A stretch of 64,000 nucleotides of DNA from Microstegium vimineum (taxonomy: Eukaryota > Streptophyta > Magnoliopsida > Poales > Poaceae), in contig CM039129.1 in assembly GCA_022036555.1 (NCBI GenBank), positions 22,361,973-22,425,972 of the forward strand, written 5' to 3'. Under the pieces are notes generated by a model. It was not told the DNA's origin. It saw only the letters and a program-made list of their open reading frames with translations, and made no database searches. A program made the translations under genes and the position numbers. Shown here in pieces: positions 10,829-22,859 of this stretch. Numbering within the stretch: the stretch's first letter is position 1; every line of letters begins with the position of its first letter.

Positions 10829-13810
10829 TGTAACACCCTAAGTGTTAAGCTTGCATTGCATATCATTTCATGAGCATGAGCACAAGCATCATTGCATTTA
10901 TGCATTCATAAGATATCATGAAATGATAACCCTAGTGATCACCTTGTTTTTCATGTGTGTATGTGTTAACCTACACCTAGCTTTGAGGGAGTTATACTTG
11001 TATAACCAAGTGCTTGATGTTTTGATCACTAATAACCACCTAGAAATACTTAGGGATGATAATGGAACCATGTTTATGTTCATGATCAAGTCCAATTAAG
11101 CTTTCTAGGGTTTAAGATTCTATGTTGACCCTAGGAACCTTTTTGCTTGACTTAACAAATCAACCTTGTTAATGACCTTGTTTGACAAAGTGAGTTTAAG
11201 AAAAGTTGTACAGTTTTTAATTCTGAACAAACTTTGTTTAACTACCTTGAGGTGATTTGGACCCTAACATACCCTATTTGGCAATTTAAGGCAGAATTGG
11301 GGGCTGTTTTTGTTCTCTGAAATCGCCTAAGTTCTAACTGTCTTTCAGTTTGAATGTTGCTATGTTTGAATGCTTGTAGTTTGAAATCCAAACCGTTTCA
11401 GTTCAAACAATTTGCACCAAAGTTGGAGTTCAACTATAGCTCTACAACAGTGTGCAATTGGTTGAAGCTAAGACGCGAGGATTAGCGAGATAATCGCGTT
11501 GCAAAACATGCTGTCAGGCTGCCTGATCGCGTGTTTGAACGAGCAGAGCCGCGAGCGCGCCGGTCGTGGCCGACCGCGTCAGGCATCGTGTGTCGTGTGG
11601 CAGCCGTACACCGGCAAAACGCCCGTGCCGGCTGCGCCTTGGACGCCCGCACACTCCACCTCACGACCGCGCCGCACACTCGCCTCACTCTCTCCCTCTC
11701 CTTTCTGTCTCACGCAAGAAAGCGCAGCGCCGCGCCATTGCCGAGCAGCAGCTCCATCGCCGAGCTCCACCGCGTAGCACACCGCCGCATTGGCTGCCAA
11801 AACGCAGCCATCGCTTCGCCTTGCTCTGCTCCACAGTTTGCACCGATTAGTCGCAGCGCTAACCAAGTAGGTAAGCCGGACCGCACAGTGCAGCGGCGCC
11901 ATTGTCGACCAAAGCTCTGCCGAGCTTTGCGCCGCCGTGGCCAGCTCAATCCAGCACCTCTCCTTCTCTTACAGCGCCATTGAAGTGATTAGGGTTAGGG
12001 TTCGTCGGAACGGGAACTCCACCGCGCGCGAGCGCATGGCACCCGCAATGTCGACGAGGGTTACGCTGGGCTTCTCAGCGCCGCTTGCGTTTGTCTAAGT
12101 CACGTTAGGGTTAGCTGGTTAGTTCGTGGTTAGATAGCCGGAGTTGGATGAAGCTTTAGCGCATCACCGCCGCCGGAACAAAAGAACCGCACCACCGTGA
12201 ACTCACCACTGTGCCGCTGTGCATGTGACCGAGCTCGTCAGAGGTTTTCCATGGCCCCAATCCGGGCCAGATCGGACCGCTAGGGTTCCGTGTAGGTGTA
12301 GCAGTCGCTAGCCTGGCCGGAGGAAGCTAGCACTATCCAGCGTAAGAGCCGCAGCGCCGCCATGTCGCCATGGTCGCCATCGAGCATGCTCCGGTGAGCC
12401 TAGGGTACAACGAGCTACATGGTTCAATGTTGGTTGCATAGGGGAACACAACTGTAGGGTTGGTTTGGTCGGAGACCTCACCGCCGGTGAAGGGTCGTCG
12501 GTCGAGCACCTCCCATGCCATCGGCTCTGTGGGGAAGAATCTGACCAGTGGGTCCCGCATGTCATAGGCTCTAAGTGTTTTCTGTTTTGTTCTTTTTCAG
12601 TTTTGTTTGCTAACTTTGGAAATGCATAACTAATTCCAGAAAAATGCTAAAAATATGAAATCAGTTTTGTTAGCTTTGTTATGTTTTTCTATATGCATGA
12701 AAAAATGTAATATGACCTGTTGTTACTGTTATTTTGTGTTGTTTTAATAAAAATGGACATCAAGCTTTATATGCTTAATTTAATTTGTTTAAATTGTAAC
12801 TAGAGTTTGGTATGTGCTAAAATCATGGTTCTTGTTGTGTTGAGTTTCTCTCAGCATGCACTTCTCAGGAAAAATGTTAAAGTGCCAGTTGTATGTTGTA
12901 GTTCTTTCGGTTAAATGCTTAATTAATTGAATGCAACCTTGTTTAATTTGCTAGCTAAGTTATATGTGTTTTCTGTGCTTGGTAATTTTTATAAACGTGT
13001 TGTTTGCCTAGTATAAGGTAAGAAAAATATGAAATCTGTTGTTTGACACATTTCATGTTGTTTAAGTAATTAATGCTTAAAGTATGCTTGTTTCCTTATC
13101 AACAACAAAGAAGTAATTTAACCCTTTGTTATGTATTCTTTCTGTTGGTGTTGTGAATACCAAAGTGGCAGCTAATTATGTATTCTGGCTTGTCTAATTT
13201 TATCATAATTTTTGGAATGTTGGTTGAAAGCTTTATAACTGTTCTAAGTGCTATCTGGAATCTGTTAAAACAGCTGGAACATGTTTTCTTGCTAGATTTG
13301 TTTGAGGTACTTATGTTTGGTTTTAGCAGTAGCTACAATTGACTTTGTTGTAGATAACTTATGCATCTACCTAGTGTTAAATTTTCACAGCCATAACCTG
13401 TTTAGCTTAACCTGGGTGCATTTTACAAGTTCAGCTTCAAATCTATGTTTTCCAGTTATCCTCCAAACAGCTTTGCTTGAAGGGTATGTTAGGCCTTTTT
13501 AGTATTGGATCTAGCTGAGGAGTTTATGGAATGTTTTGTAGACAATTTCATAATATTTCCAGAATGTCCAAGTCTGTAATTTTTGGTTGTGTGTAGCCTC
13601 AGCTACACAGTTTTCTTTCAGCTGTTGTTTTAAGTGTTTATATGCCATGTTGTGAATGTTATAAGTGATGTATGCCTTGTGTTAGTTTAGCAAGTAACTT
13701 AGACCATAAACATGTTTGAGTGCAGGTGTAAGAGAGCTTACCTCAGAGGAGAAGCTCTATTACATGTTGCTAAAGAAGGGTAGGTTTTAACTTCTCTAAA
13801 GGCGAAGAGT
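10829..13810 (+). mobile_element. Tekay/Del-like gypsy LTR (right end uncertain)
   Basis: It begins TGTAACACCCTAAGTGTTAAG exactly where the gag frame breaks. The layout matches long chromovirus LTRs: an AT-rich start, a GC-rich leader-like block (11480-12300), then a long T-rich part with phrases such as GCATAACTAATTCCAG. Apparent ORFs in 11499-11983 and 12308-12565 have no domain pattern and lie in the GC-rich leader. I cannot find a clean 3' terminus or TSD; homology to the next unit begins somewhere between 13740 and 13830. The lineage call rests on terminal sequence and composition only. Confidence 0.5.
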
Positions 13811-14340
13811 TTTGCACATACTCGGTCAATGATATAAAATGTTGCATAACACATTCATCATGAGAATTCATTCATATGCATTAGACATGTGATGATTGAT
13901 CAACTAGCATGCATAGGTTGATTAGCTTTGACCCTTGTAGTTTCAAAGTATTCTCTAGAAACCTTGCTCTTAATGTTGATCTCACAAGGTTATCTACTTG
14001 TTGTTGCAAGTGGTGTCTAGCTAATCATGGTGCTAAGGGTGATTCTAAATTCGGCACTCCGATGGTATCACGCTTCAAAGGTCTAACTCTTACACCTTAG
14101 CATCATTTGGTAGTTATTTCCTCTCCCACAATGCCTATCTATATATATGTGCAAAACTTGAACCAAACTCATGAAACACATATGAAGGGGGAGCTAATAA
14201 CTACCAAAATCGAATTTGTGTAACTTGTCCAAATCTTGAATCTTTGATTAAAATGCTTGGACAAGCAACTCAAGTTCAAAAATGATTATATTTCATATCT
14301 TTTTAGAAGGGTTGTCATCAATTACCAAAAAGGGGGAGAT
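13811..14340 (+). other. 3' internal end of a second sirevirus, with two purine tracts
   Basis: No coding frame is supported. The stretch holds an internal GAAGGGGGAGC tract (14184-14193) and the terminal AAAAAGGGGGAGAT tract next to the LTR at 14341. The sequence before the second tract (TTGTCATCAATTACC) corresponds to that before the 8274 LTR. Confidence 0.6.
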
Positions 14341-16238
14341 TGAGAGTCCCCATGTGTTTTGGTTTTGAGTAATTGATGAAACTCACTTAAGTACTAACCT
14401 TGATCTCGAAGTGTGAATCTTGATATAGGTTGGTACATACCATGTGATGGAGCAAGGTGGATCAAGAGAGGATGACACAAGCTCTAGCATGGTGGTGGAA
14501 AAGAAAATGGTGTGAAGGCAAAGGTGAAATGCTAGGAACCATTTTCGGTTTGGTGATCAAGACATCATAGAGGATGTGATCACATTTAGGATAGATAGCC
14601 GTACTATTAAGGAGGGAGCTCTTAAGTATGATTATGGTTATTATGTGCCACTAGGTTCATATGCATTGCATTAAAATCAATTGAACTAGTGAAACAACCA
14701 ACTTAATCCAAGATAAATGTGAGCTTAAAGCTAACACACGTGCACAAGTGTAGGGATCACTTAGTGTTGGCTCTTGGAAGCTTGGAAGAAGTTGGAGAAG
14801 TGTTTGGGCAGCTGGAAGCAGTCTGGACACAAGGTCCGAACGCAAGGGTTCTGGCCGACCGGACCAACGCGTGTGCTTCCGGTGGCAAACCCTTGCTGGC
14901 TCGGCTGGTGAGAGGCATCCGGACGTTGTTTGCGGTCCGGACGCAGAGCTCCGGACGCACGTCCGGAGCCTGGCGCTCTCTGTAACTCTCTGAAAAAGAG
15001 GGTCCGGACGCAAGGTGTTAGTCCGGACTGTGACTCGGACATGCGTCCGGAGTGGAAGAAACGTGGAAGGAGCTCTCGGGTTCCCTGGAATTTATTTCTG
15101 GACCCTATGAGCAGTTGAACCGAACGCTATGAACAGTAGCAACCGGAGGGCACGTGACGTGCAGCTGCGCGTGCGGGAAGATGGCCGTTTGAATCGGCAG
15201 GGGCACCAGACGCAAGTGCGTTGGTCCGGACTGCACCTTGGGTGCGTCCGGACCCTACGACCGGAAGCTAGAACAGAGCCATTGGCTCTCGGCTAGAAGA
15301 GGGTCCGGACAATGTTGATGGTCCGGACCCCCAGTGAAAAGTGCGTCCAGAGTGGGTGCAGAAAGCGTTTTTCAGTGGGAAAACGGCTAGTTGTGAGTGT
15401 GGGCTATATAAGGTGATATGGCCGGCCCTTTGGGCCATCTCTTGCACACTCTACTCACACACATTTGTGCTTGCTTGAGAAGCTTCCACCACTCATCCTC
15501 TAAACATATTTGACATATTCTAGAGAGATACAATGAATCCAAGTGCATTGTTTTGTTGATTGCATACTAGTGGCACTTGGTGATCGTCGTCATCGCGGAG
15601 CTCTTGTTATTCTTGGAGATTGCCATCTCCTAGATGGCTTCGTGCGACGAGGATTGTTGAGCGGAGGAAGGTGATTGTCTCCAGCTCCGACCGGTGGATT
15701 GTGAGGGGTTCTTGAACCTACCCTGCGGGAGATTCGCGAAAGGTATCACTAGTGGATTCCGCGTAGCTTGGGGATCCCCATCTTGTGTTGGTTGTGCGGC
15801 ACCCTTGAACGGGTTTGGCTTTGATTGCCAATTAGCGCGTGAACCTCCAAGTGGGTGTATTGCTACAACGAGGACTAGCTTGTTGGCAAACAAGTGAACC
15901 TCGATAAAAAATATTGTTTCTCATTTTCTCTCTTCTGAGGATTCATCTTGTGATTGATTGGTTATCTATTGGCTTATCGCTTCACGTTGGTATAACCATT
16001 CTATCTCTAGCTTTGCTAGCCTAGCTTGTGTAGCTTAGTCTATTACTAGTTATCTAGCTCTTGTGTGTGACATAGAACATATCTTGCTAGTAACTAGAAT
16101 TGGTAGGTGGCTTGCCTAACCTTAATGCTAGTGCAAACTTGCTTATAGTCGTGTTTTATTCTAACAAGTTTGCTAAGTGTTGTTGTAGAATTTTTAATTA
16201 GGCTATTCACCCCCCTCTAGCCATACCTAGACCTTTCA
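14341..16238 (+). repeat. Second sirevirus-type LTR (3' LTR of a deleted element)
   Basis: It begins TGAGAGTCCCC after a purine tract and ends CCTTTCA. U3 holds about eleven exact TCCGGA words (14910-15320) directly upstream of a TATA box CTATATAAGG (15404-15413). A six-C tract lies at 16210-16215. No primer site follows; antisense gypsy pol begins at once at 16239, so this is the right end of the insertion. The 5' LTR and body are absent from the window. Confidence 0.85.
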
Positions 16239-16500
16239 CCCATACAAACTCTTGATCCTTTTTAAGCTTTAACAGGAGAGAGAAAGGCAAAACTCTTTCT
16301 GACAAATTACATATGAATCTTCTTACAAAATTAATCTTGCCGAGCATTGATTACAACTCTGTGAGATTAGTTGGAGGGATAAATTTGTCTATCACTTCCA
16401 TGCTCTTCTTACCGACTTCGATCCCTCCTTTATGGACTAGAAATCCTAAAAACTCACCAGCCGAGACCCCAAAGGCACACTTGTTCGCGTTCATCCTCAA
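16239..16500 (-). pseudogene. Ty3/gypsy RT-RNase H junction fragment
   Basis: Read on the minus strand from 16500 down, the frame gives NKCAFGVSAGEFLGFLVHKG, then KINFVRRF, NLSERVLP and KKDQEFVW. These are the RT thumb and start of gypsy RNase H. There is one TAA in the frame. The fragment is cut by the copia LTR at 16238 and abuts copia RT sequence near 16500. The resemblance is clear although no conventional ORF exists because it is only about 87 codons long. Confidence 0.8.
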
Positions 16501-16504
16501 AGCA

Positions 16505-17195
16505 GATGCGTCTGATTTTCATAGCCTTGCTGGAGCACTGCAGTATCTGACATTCACTCGCCCAGACATTGCTTATGTCGTACAACAAGTGTGTCTTCAT
16601 ATGCATGATCCCCGTGAACCCCATCTCGCGGCACTCAAGCGGATTCTTCGCTATGTTCGGGGCACCTTTCACCATAGTCTTCTGTTGCGACCCTCTACAT
16701 CCACTGATCTTGTGGTATACACTGATGCTGATTGGGCCGGTTGTCCGGACACACGCAAGTCTACTTCCGGCTATGCCGTCTTCCTCGGAGACAGCCTTGT
16801 CTCTTGGTCTTCCAAGCATCAGAACACCGTGTTAAGATCCAGTGCTGAAGCCGAGTATCGAGCAGTGGATAATGGGGTTGCTGAGGCCACCTGGCTGCGT
16901 CAGCTCCTTCACGAGCTTCACACCCCTCTTCGTCGTGCCACACTGGTGTTTTGTGACAACGTCAGTGCCATCTACATGACCTCTAATCTAGTTTAGCATC
17001 AATGCACTAAGCATATCGAGATTGATCTTCACTTTGTCTGGGAACGAGTGGCTGTTGGTGATCTTCGTGTTCTGCATGTTCCTACATCTTCGCAGTATGC
17101 AGACATCTTCACTAAAGGGCTCCCGTCATCGGTCTTCATGGAGTTTCAGTCCAGTCGGAACGTGCAAAGTGGCTGACGTTCCGACTGCGGGGGAG
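16505..17195 (+). pseudogene. Ale-type copia RT C-terminus and RNase H
   Basis: It starts abruptly inside RT (DFHSLAGALQYLTFTRPD) and runs through RILRYVRG, YTDADWAG, STSGYAVF, SSAEAEYRAV and CDNVSA, then ADIFTKGL. RNase H acidic residues (DAD, E in AEAEY, D in CDN) are retained. One TAG interrupts at 16994-16996. It ends in a G-rich tract GACTGCGGGGGAG before a short LTR. Short LTR and sequence style indicate the Ale/Retrofit lineage. Everything 5' of the RT C-terminus is missing. Confidence 0.85.
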
Positions 17196-17387
17196 TGTTA
17201 GACTAGATGTATATGGGTTGGACAGTTGGGACTTAGTGTCCCTAGGGACTTATAGTAGATTGATTCCGATTAGGCAAGGGATCTACGTTGATAGGGTGTA
17301 TTCTATAAACCCTACACATCCCCTGCCTATATATATTGTACATGTTGTACACAATCAATCAATTAAGTATTATTCCCTAATCTTACA
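17196..17387 (+). repeat. 192-bp LTR of the Ale-type copia
   Basis: It starts TGTTAGAC right after the purine tract and ends CTTACA. It contains CCTATATATATT (about 17325) as a TATA-like box. This is the 3' LTR of the truncated copy. Confidence 0.8.
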
Positions 17388-18002
17388 GTACCAACTAGGT
17401 AACAACATAACCACACACACACACGTCATGATCATAAGCAAACATTTGAGGAATTCAAGCACACTAGTTTAAGCACTATTGCTAAACACAAAACTTCATA
17501 CATAACAAAACATTCGGTGAGTGCCTCCGAGCTTGCTGTGTTGTTTTGCACAGAGGCTGGAGTGAGCACCGAACTACTTCCCATAGTCCGACGGTGAGCG
17601 TTGGACCAAAGGTCCGGAGCTTCGGCACTCACTGTGTGGTTTCTGTGTGGGCGTCGGACTTTCAAAAGTGGGTGTCGGACCAGTCCAACGGTCACCTGAA
17701 GAAGCGTCGGACCAAGGCTCCGGACCTTGTGCTATGGTCCGGTGGTCTTGATCAAGTGGTCCGACGGTCACTATTTGCGCCTGTTTTGCATAGGTTCTTG
17801 CCTCTTTTCCCTAGGGGTTGAGAACCTGTGTTTTGGGGTTTCCGGTGATTTTCCTCCACTGTTGTTGAGCTCTCATTTCTCCATTTTCGTCTGAATCCCA
17901 TCAACTTGGTTTGGTTTTTGGGAAGAGTGGCCTGAACATTTTGAGAGAAATTTGAGGCTCCCATTCACCCCCCCCCCTCTGGTCGCCGTTCTCGGTCCTT
18001 CA
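17388..18002 (+). repeat. 5'-truncated LTR fragment related to the 18932 copia family
   Basis: The right part (about 17800-18002) matches the 3' end of the LTRs ending at 20879 and 26513: GGGGTTGAGAAC, GGGGTTTCCGG, GAAATTTGAGGCTCCC, ten C, and CTCGGTCCTTCA. Upstream (17515-17790) is a block of TCGGAC/TCCGGA words. No primer site follows. The first 120 bp (17388-17510) have an AC run (17411-17422) and nothing else that I can assign. Confidence 0.65.
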
Positions 18003-18026
18003 AGTTGAAATACATTGCTAGCTTAA

Positions 18027-18931
18027 TGTGACATCCTCCAACAACAACATATAGATAAGAAGTAACTATAGAATCACCAAGCCCACCGGTGGTTAACCAC
18101 TCCTTCAGCAGGACAAAGCCTTTCACCTGCAACAGGGTGAGATAAACCCTGAGTACTCGAATGTTCTCAGCTAGACTTACCCGACATGAGATAAATAAAA
18201 GACTCCCAAGGATATGCAAGGCTCATATGGTGGAGTTGATAGGATAGCATAATTTTTGCATAAAAGAGCATTACTACCTTGAGTCCTATCTTTCAATATT
18301 TTAGTCAACATTTTAGCATCAAGATTAATAGAGCTTATCAAGTCTAGATTTGCACCTGATCTAGAGCAATCACTTAATTAAAGCATCACAATAGTAACCA
18401 TATCCAGTTTGGCATAAACACCATATAACCATCTTTTGGTTACTTATTAGAGTTCATGTTTCTACAGTGGGAGAAAGATCTTTCAAGTTTCTCACTGACG
18501 GGGAGAGACCGCGATTCGAATCGAATTCCTATCCAGCTAGAGGTTTATTCCTCAATCACACCCAAGCCTTCCCCGTTGGGTTGACTTTGACGGGTCACCT
18601 TCATTGTCGCTCGGGTAGCCCACGGATCTCCATGTACAGGCATGAGTAGCGACTCACGGATAGCCAGGTAGCTCAAGCAGTGCCTGCCCTTGGTGCCAGG
18701 CCAGGACAATCAGGGTACATGCCCACGGTCTAGTATGCCGCTCGCGGTCTTCATGACCCAAGTAGGGGGAGATACCGGCCCGAACCCACATAGTTAGGCT
18801 TCGCGGTCGAAACGAGTTATTTGGCCAGCTATAAAAGAGGCATGCGTTCAATCTCGGCAGATGTCCAACCACGATCCAGTGCCTATCGACACAGTTGGAG
18901 AGAACCCGCTCACAAGACCTCCAAGTCAAGT
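18027..18931 (-). mobile_element. Tekay/Del-like gypsy LTR, minus strand, part 1 (3' end)
   Basis: The left border is TGTGACATCC, the complement of an LTR end GGATGTCACA. It continues without interruption of style to 18931, where a complete copia is inserted with TSD CAAGT. The rest of the LTR resumes at 26519. The left flank CTTAA does not match the right flank AACAA at 29695, so the copy is rearranged or truncated, not a clean solo LTR. Confidence 0.6.
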
Positions 18932-20879
18932 TGTGAACACATGGTGGATAAGTACCCATGTATGTTCAGCTTTGATGATGAGTGATCTCCAACACGTGAG
19001 TGTTTCAGTTTGAGTGGCTTACCCTAACCTTTGCGAAAGCAGAAATGTGTGCATGTCTATCGGCTTGTGGTGCGCAGGTGCTATGCCTAGTGACAGTGGT
19101 CAATGGCGTGGAGAAGGTCGAGTAGAGGCTTTCCATGCCGATGGACTGAGAGCGGTGAAGGGCGGAAGTAGGGCTCGGACTGAGGGACCATGGGCACCGA
19201 CGGACTAGCTGTGGTTGCTAGTACTTGGCACCGGCGAGTGCGAGAAGACATGGAGGTAGACCGAGTTGACCAAGTCAAGACGGTGGACACGTGAGTCGAG
19301 CGGAGGCTTAGGGGACTCGGAGTCCGACCGGGCGAAGACAAGGTGGCTCGCATCGAGTGGTTTGGTGGTTTGGGCCTCAAAACCATCCGCGTCGGTTTAA
19401 GAGTTTGGGCAGCAAAACTCGGGGTTCGATAGTTGATCCCAAAGCTACCGGTGGCGGGTTTCTTGGGTTTGGGCCTCAAAACCTAGGCGGAGCTTCCGAG
19501 GAAGCGGGGATGGCACGTGGAGGAATCCTGGAGGTTGCGTCAAGGCGACGGCAACTCCCGGCAGGAAGCAGGGCCGTCCATTCAAATCGAGGAAGATATT
19601 TTCCGGAGCTTGGACTGCAATGCTTAGGCTAGGTAGTTCACTGATGTATCTAGGGGGTCTTTGGGAAATAGCCAAAGCCCCGTTAAATAGAGGATGAAGG
19701 GGTATCCTCATCCTTATCTCTTGCATTACTCTTTCTCCCACCTATTCCTAGGTTTTCCCTTCCCTAGCTTCTTCTTGCTTGAGATCCATCGAGTCACCGG
19801 TGTAAAAACTTGTGATTGTTGCGAGGAATCGGAGGCCATAACCTCCGTAAGCCATGGTCAATTCACTTTTGTGATCGTGTCCCCCGTTTTGCTTGTGTTC
19901 TTCGCGTTTTTCTTTTGCTCCCTCTTTTCCCGAGATGATTTCTCTTTGTAGGGAGTAGCTCTTGCAAATCCATTTGAACCAAGTTGTTCGTGTTCGTGAG
20001 GAGCATCTTTGCACCGAAGCAATTCCCCTGAAACCTCACGAGTGCGTAGATCGGGCAATTTCTTTGCGGTGTTCTTCGTTCTTGCCCCTTTTCCCCCAAA
20101 TCCTCGTTTCCTTTAATTCTCACCAAATTGAGCGATGATTTCTTCGGGATAGCTCCTCCATAGCACTAGAATCATGCCTACCAAGTTGGGTTGCTAGTGG
20201 AGAACATTTGGTCAAGATTTGGGAAGATTTGGTGGAGAGAAAAATGATTTTCGTGGTTACTGCGCGTTTGTCGGGGGCGTCGGACGCTCCGAGGATTTCG
20301 CGTCGGACGCTGGTATGTGCTGACGTCAGCGTCCATCGCCTCGTTTGTTGGCGTCCTTCGGTTTTGGCATCGGATGATCTCCAGAGTCCGTCACCCAGCG
20401 TCCGTCGCGTCTTGTGCGCTGTGCAGTTTTATTTTGCTCTCGGGTAGGTCGACGGACGATCTTCACAGCGTCCATCACCAACCGTCCGTCGCCTCGGCAA
20501 TTCTTCAGCTTCTATTAGGCTCTCTGGAAGGCCGACGGGCGCTCGCCTAAGCGTCTGTCACGCTGTCTTCTAGTGTCCCTCGCCCTGCTGTCCAGCGTCC
20601 GACGCCTGTCTTGTGGGTTGTTTTGCTTGGGGTTCTTGCCTCTTTCTCATAGGGGTTGAGAACTCATTCTTGGGGGTTTCCGGCGAGTTTTCCTCCAGTG
20701 CCGGTGAGCTTTCACTTGTTCGTTTTTCGTCTAAATCCCCGCTCGCGTTGCTCGGGGGAGGTTGAGCACCCAGTAACTGGGTTTGTGTTTTTGGGAAGAG
20801 TGGCCCGAATATTTCGAGAGAAATTTGAGGCTCCCATTCACCCCCCCCCCCCCCTCTGGTTGCCATTCTCGGTCCTTCA
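18932..20879 (+). repeat. 5' LTR of the complete copia
   Basis: Begins TGTGAACACATGG, ends CGGTCCTTCA. It has TCGGAC-rich repeats (20275-20600), a 12-bp palindrome GCTGACGTCAGC (20319-20330) and a 14-C tract (20841-20854). A weak TATA-like TAAATAG lies near 19684. Confidence 0.9.
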
Positions 20880-20881
20880 AT

Positions 20882-20893
20882 TGGTATCAGAGC
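20882..20893 (+). promoter_or_regulatory. Primer-binding site (initiator Met tRNA)
   Basis: TGGTATCAGAGC two bases after the LTR end, the exact copia consensus. Confidence 0.9.
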
Positions 20894-20942
20894 CGGTTAA
20901 GGATCAATCCACCTTACACGGTTCTTGATCCATGAAGGCGAC

Positions 20943-21541
20943 ATGGAGCGAGGTGCTGGTAAACCTCCCTACTTCGATGGAACCAACTTTGCCTATTGGA
21001 AGGTGTGCATGTCGGCTTACCTCCAAGGTCTTGACACAAAGTTTTGGGAGATTTGTGAGAATGAGAACTACGTGGTTCTTGAGGCTCGGATCACCGATGC
21101 TCAGGTTACGCAGCATGCATCTAATGCAAGAGCCCGTAGAATTCTCTTCTCTTGTCTGTCTCTTCCGGAGTTTGAGCGGGTTTCGAGTCTCACTACGGCA
21201 TGGGAGATCTAGCAAACACTCTTGAAATATCATGAGGGCAACCCTCAGATCAAGTCCAGACTCTTTGACACGTACCATAGAGAGTACGAGAACTTTGCTC
21301 AGTTGGCCATCGAATCTGTTGACGGGATGTTCACTCGCTTCCAATCTATCGTCAACAAGATGCGTGCTAATCGAGCCAACTTGCCTTATGATGATCATGA
21401 GATGTCTATCAAGCTTTTGCATGCTTTTGATCGGAAGGCGTGGGAGATGAAGGTGGCTGCCATTCAGGAGTCACCGGGCTATGATGCCCTGACCGTGGAC
21501 GAGCTGTTCAGCAAGCTCAAGTCCTCATCCCTTCGCCACTC
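20943..21541 (+). pseudogene. Copia gag, N-terminal and central part
   Basis: ATG 20943 opens MERGAGKPPYFDGTNFAYWK, followed by AWEI at a TAG (21211-21213). The same frame continues through YENFAQLAIESVDGMF, RFQSIVNKMRAN and ELFSKLKSS at about 21530. This is the capsid region of copia gag (retrotran_gag/UBN2 type). The zinc knuckle is absent because the frame is cut by a foreign LTR fragment. Confidence 0.85.
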
Positions 21542-21544
21542 GAT

Positions 21545-22149
21545 ATATGGTTCAACTCGTGGGTTAACACTTAACCCAAGCATGGCCATGCATTTGTTGA
21601 TCCAATCACATGAGTGATCCAGTGATATCTCTCTCACAAAGAGAGGGGCAAATTCCATCTTGATTGTCTATGTCTCATAGCATGTTTCCCAACCACCCAA
21701 GGACCACCTTTATAACTACCCAATAACGGAGTAGCGTTTGATAGTCTCTAAGTAGATCGTTTCACATCTTGAGTACATACCACAATCTCAGGTCTAAGGA
21801 CATAACGTACATGACATGAATAGAGACTTTCTCTTGTTGGGTCAGTCCAGCCTACATGTCTCACATGTGCCCACATTATTAGTTTGACATCTCTATGTCT
21901 ATGACTTGTGAAACATAGCCATCAACTAATACATGTGCTGGTCTAATATTCAAGTGTGCTCTTACAAGAATGCCGACCAGGGACTACTATTAGAATAACC
22001 ATTCAGGTAATTGAGTTCCACAAACAATTCACATAATTGTCAATCAATACTAGTTGTCTATAATGGATATTCAAAGAACACTTTATTAATCATGGATACA
22101 ATCGGAATATAATCATCTACATGATTAGCTCTAGGGCATATTCCCAACA
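21545..22149 (-). repeat. Copia LTR fragment of BARE/Angela type, antisense
   Basis: Read on the minus strand it begins TGTTGGGAATATGCCCTAGAG, very close to the start of BARE/Angela-type LTRs. It continues in that style (GACCTGAGATTGTGG, TGGGTAGTTATAAAGG). The right end at 22149 is a true LTR terminus; the left end is uncertain (about 21545-21565). The 5-bp flank CTACT on the right is not found on the left, so insertion was followed by deletion of host-element sequence. Confidence 0.7.
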
Positions 22150-22150
22150 C

Positions 22151-22859
22151 TACTACCTTGGATGCAGACGAGGAAGGAGAGACGGTGGACCAGACGGAAT
22201 ACCGCAGCATGATCGGGTCGCTTCTGTATCTGACGGCGACCCGGCCGGACATTCAGTTCGTCGTCTGCCTGTGTGCTTGCTTTCAGGTGTCCCCACGGAC
22301 TTCGCATAAGCAGGCGGTGAAACGCATCATGAGGTACCTGCGATTCACTCCTGAATTTGGTCTTTGGTTTTCCACCTCTTCCTCTCTTGTGCTTTGCGGT
22401 TACTCTGACGCTGACTTTTCCTGATGCCGTCTTGATCGGAAGTCCACTTCTGGGACTTGCCAGTTTCTCGGGTCTTCATTGGTTTCTTGGTCTTCTCGCA
22501 AACAATCTAGCGTGGCACAGTCGACGTGCGAAGCTGAGTATGTTGCCGCGGCTAGTTGTTTCTCGCGGTTGATTTGGATGATTGCCACTTTGAGAGATTT
22601 CGGTCTTGAGCTTACTAAGGTGCCTCCGCTTTGCGATAGCACGACTGCAATTAGTGTGGCTAAAAATCCAGTGCTTCATTCGAAGACCAAGCACATTGAG
22701 GTCCGCTTTCATTTCTTGTGAGATCATTTCGAGAAGGGCAACATTGACCTCCGGCATGTCGAGACCCAAAACCAGCTTGCGGATATTCTCACTAAGCCTT
22801 TGGATCAAGCTGCGTTTTCACACCTTCGGGGTGAGTTGGGTGTTTGCTTTCCTTTTTAG
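22151..22859 (+). pseudogene. Copia RT C-terminus and RNase H
   Basis: It begins within RT (DQTEYRSMIGSLLYLTATRPD region) and covers RIMRYLRFTPEFGLW, GYSDADF, DRKSTSG, SWSSRKQSSVAQSTCEAEYV, LCDSTTA, KTKHIEVRFHFL and NQLADILTKPL. RNase H residues D, E and D are visible. In-frame TGA codons at 22422 and 22719 break one otherwise continuous frame ending at TAG 22857-22859. About 3 kb expected upstream is missing. Confidence 0.88.

Noticed and set aside
11482..12565. GC-rich ORFs that look like a small host gene
   Set aside because: They lie in the leader-like part of a long gypsy LTR, occur in many frames at once and show no conserved motif.
8274..16238. The LTRs at 8274 and 14341 as a 5'/3' pair of one element
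   Set aside because: Termini and U3 sequences differ (TGAAGAATC versus TGAGAGTCC); they belong to related but different families.
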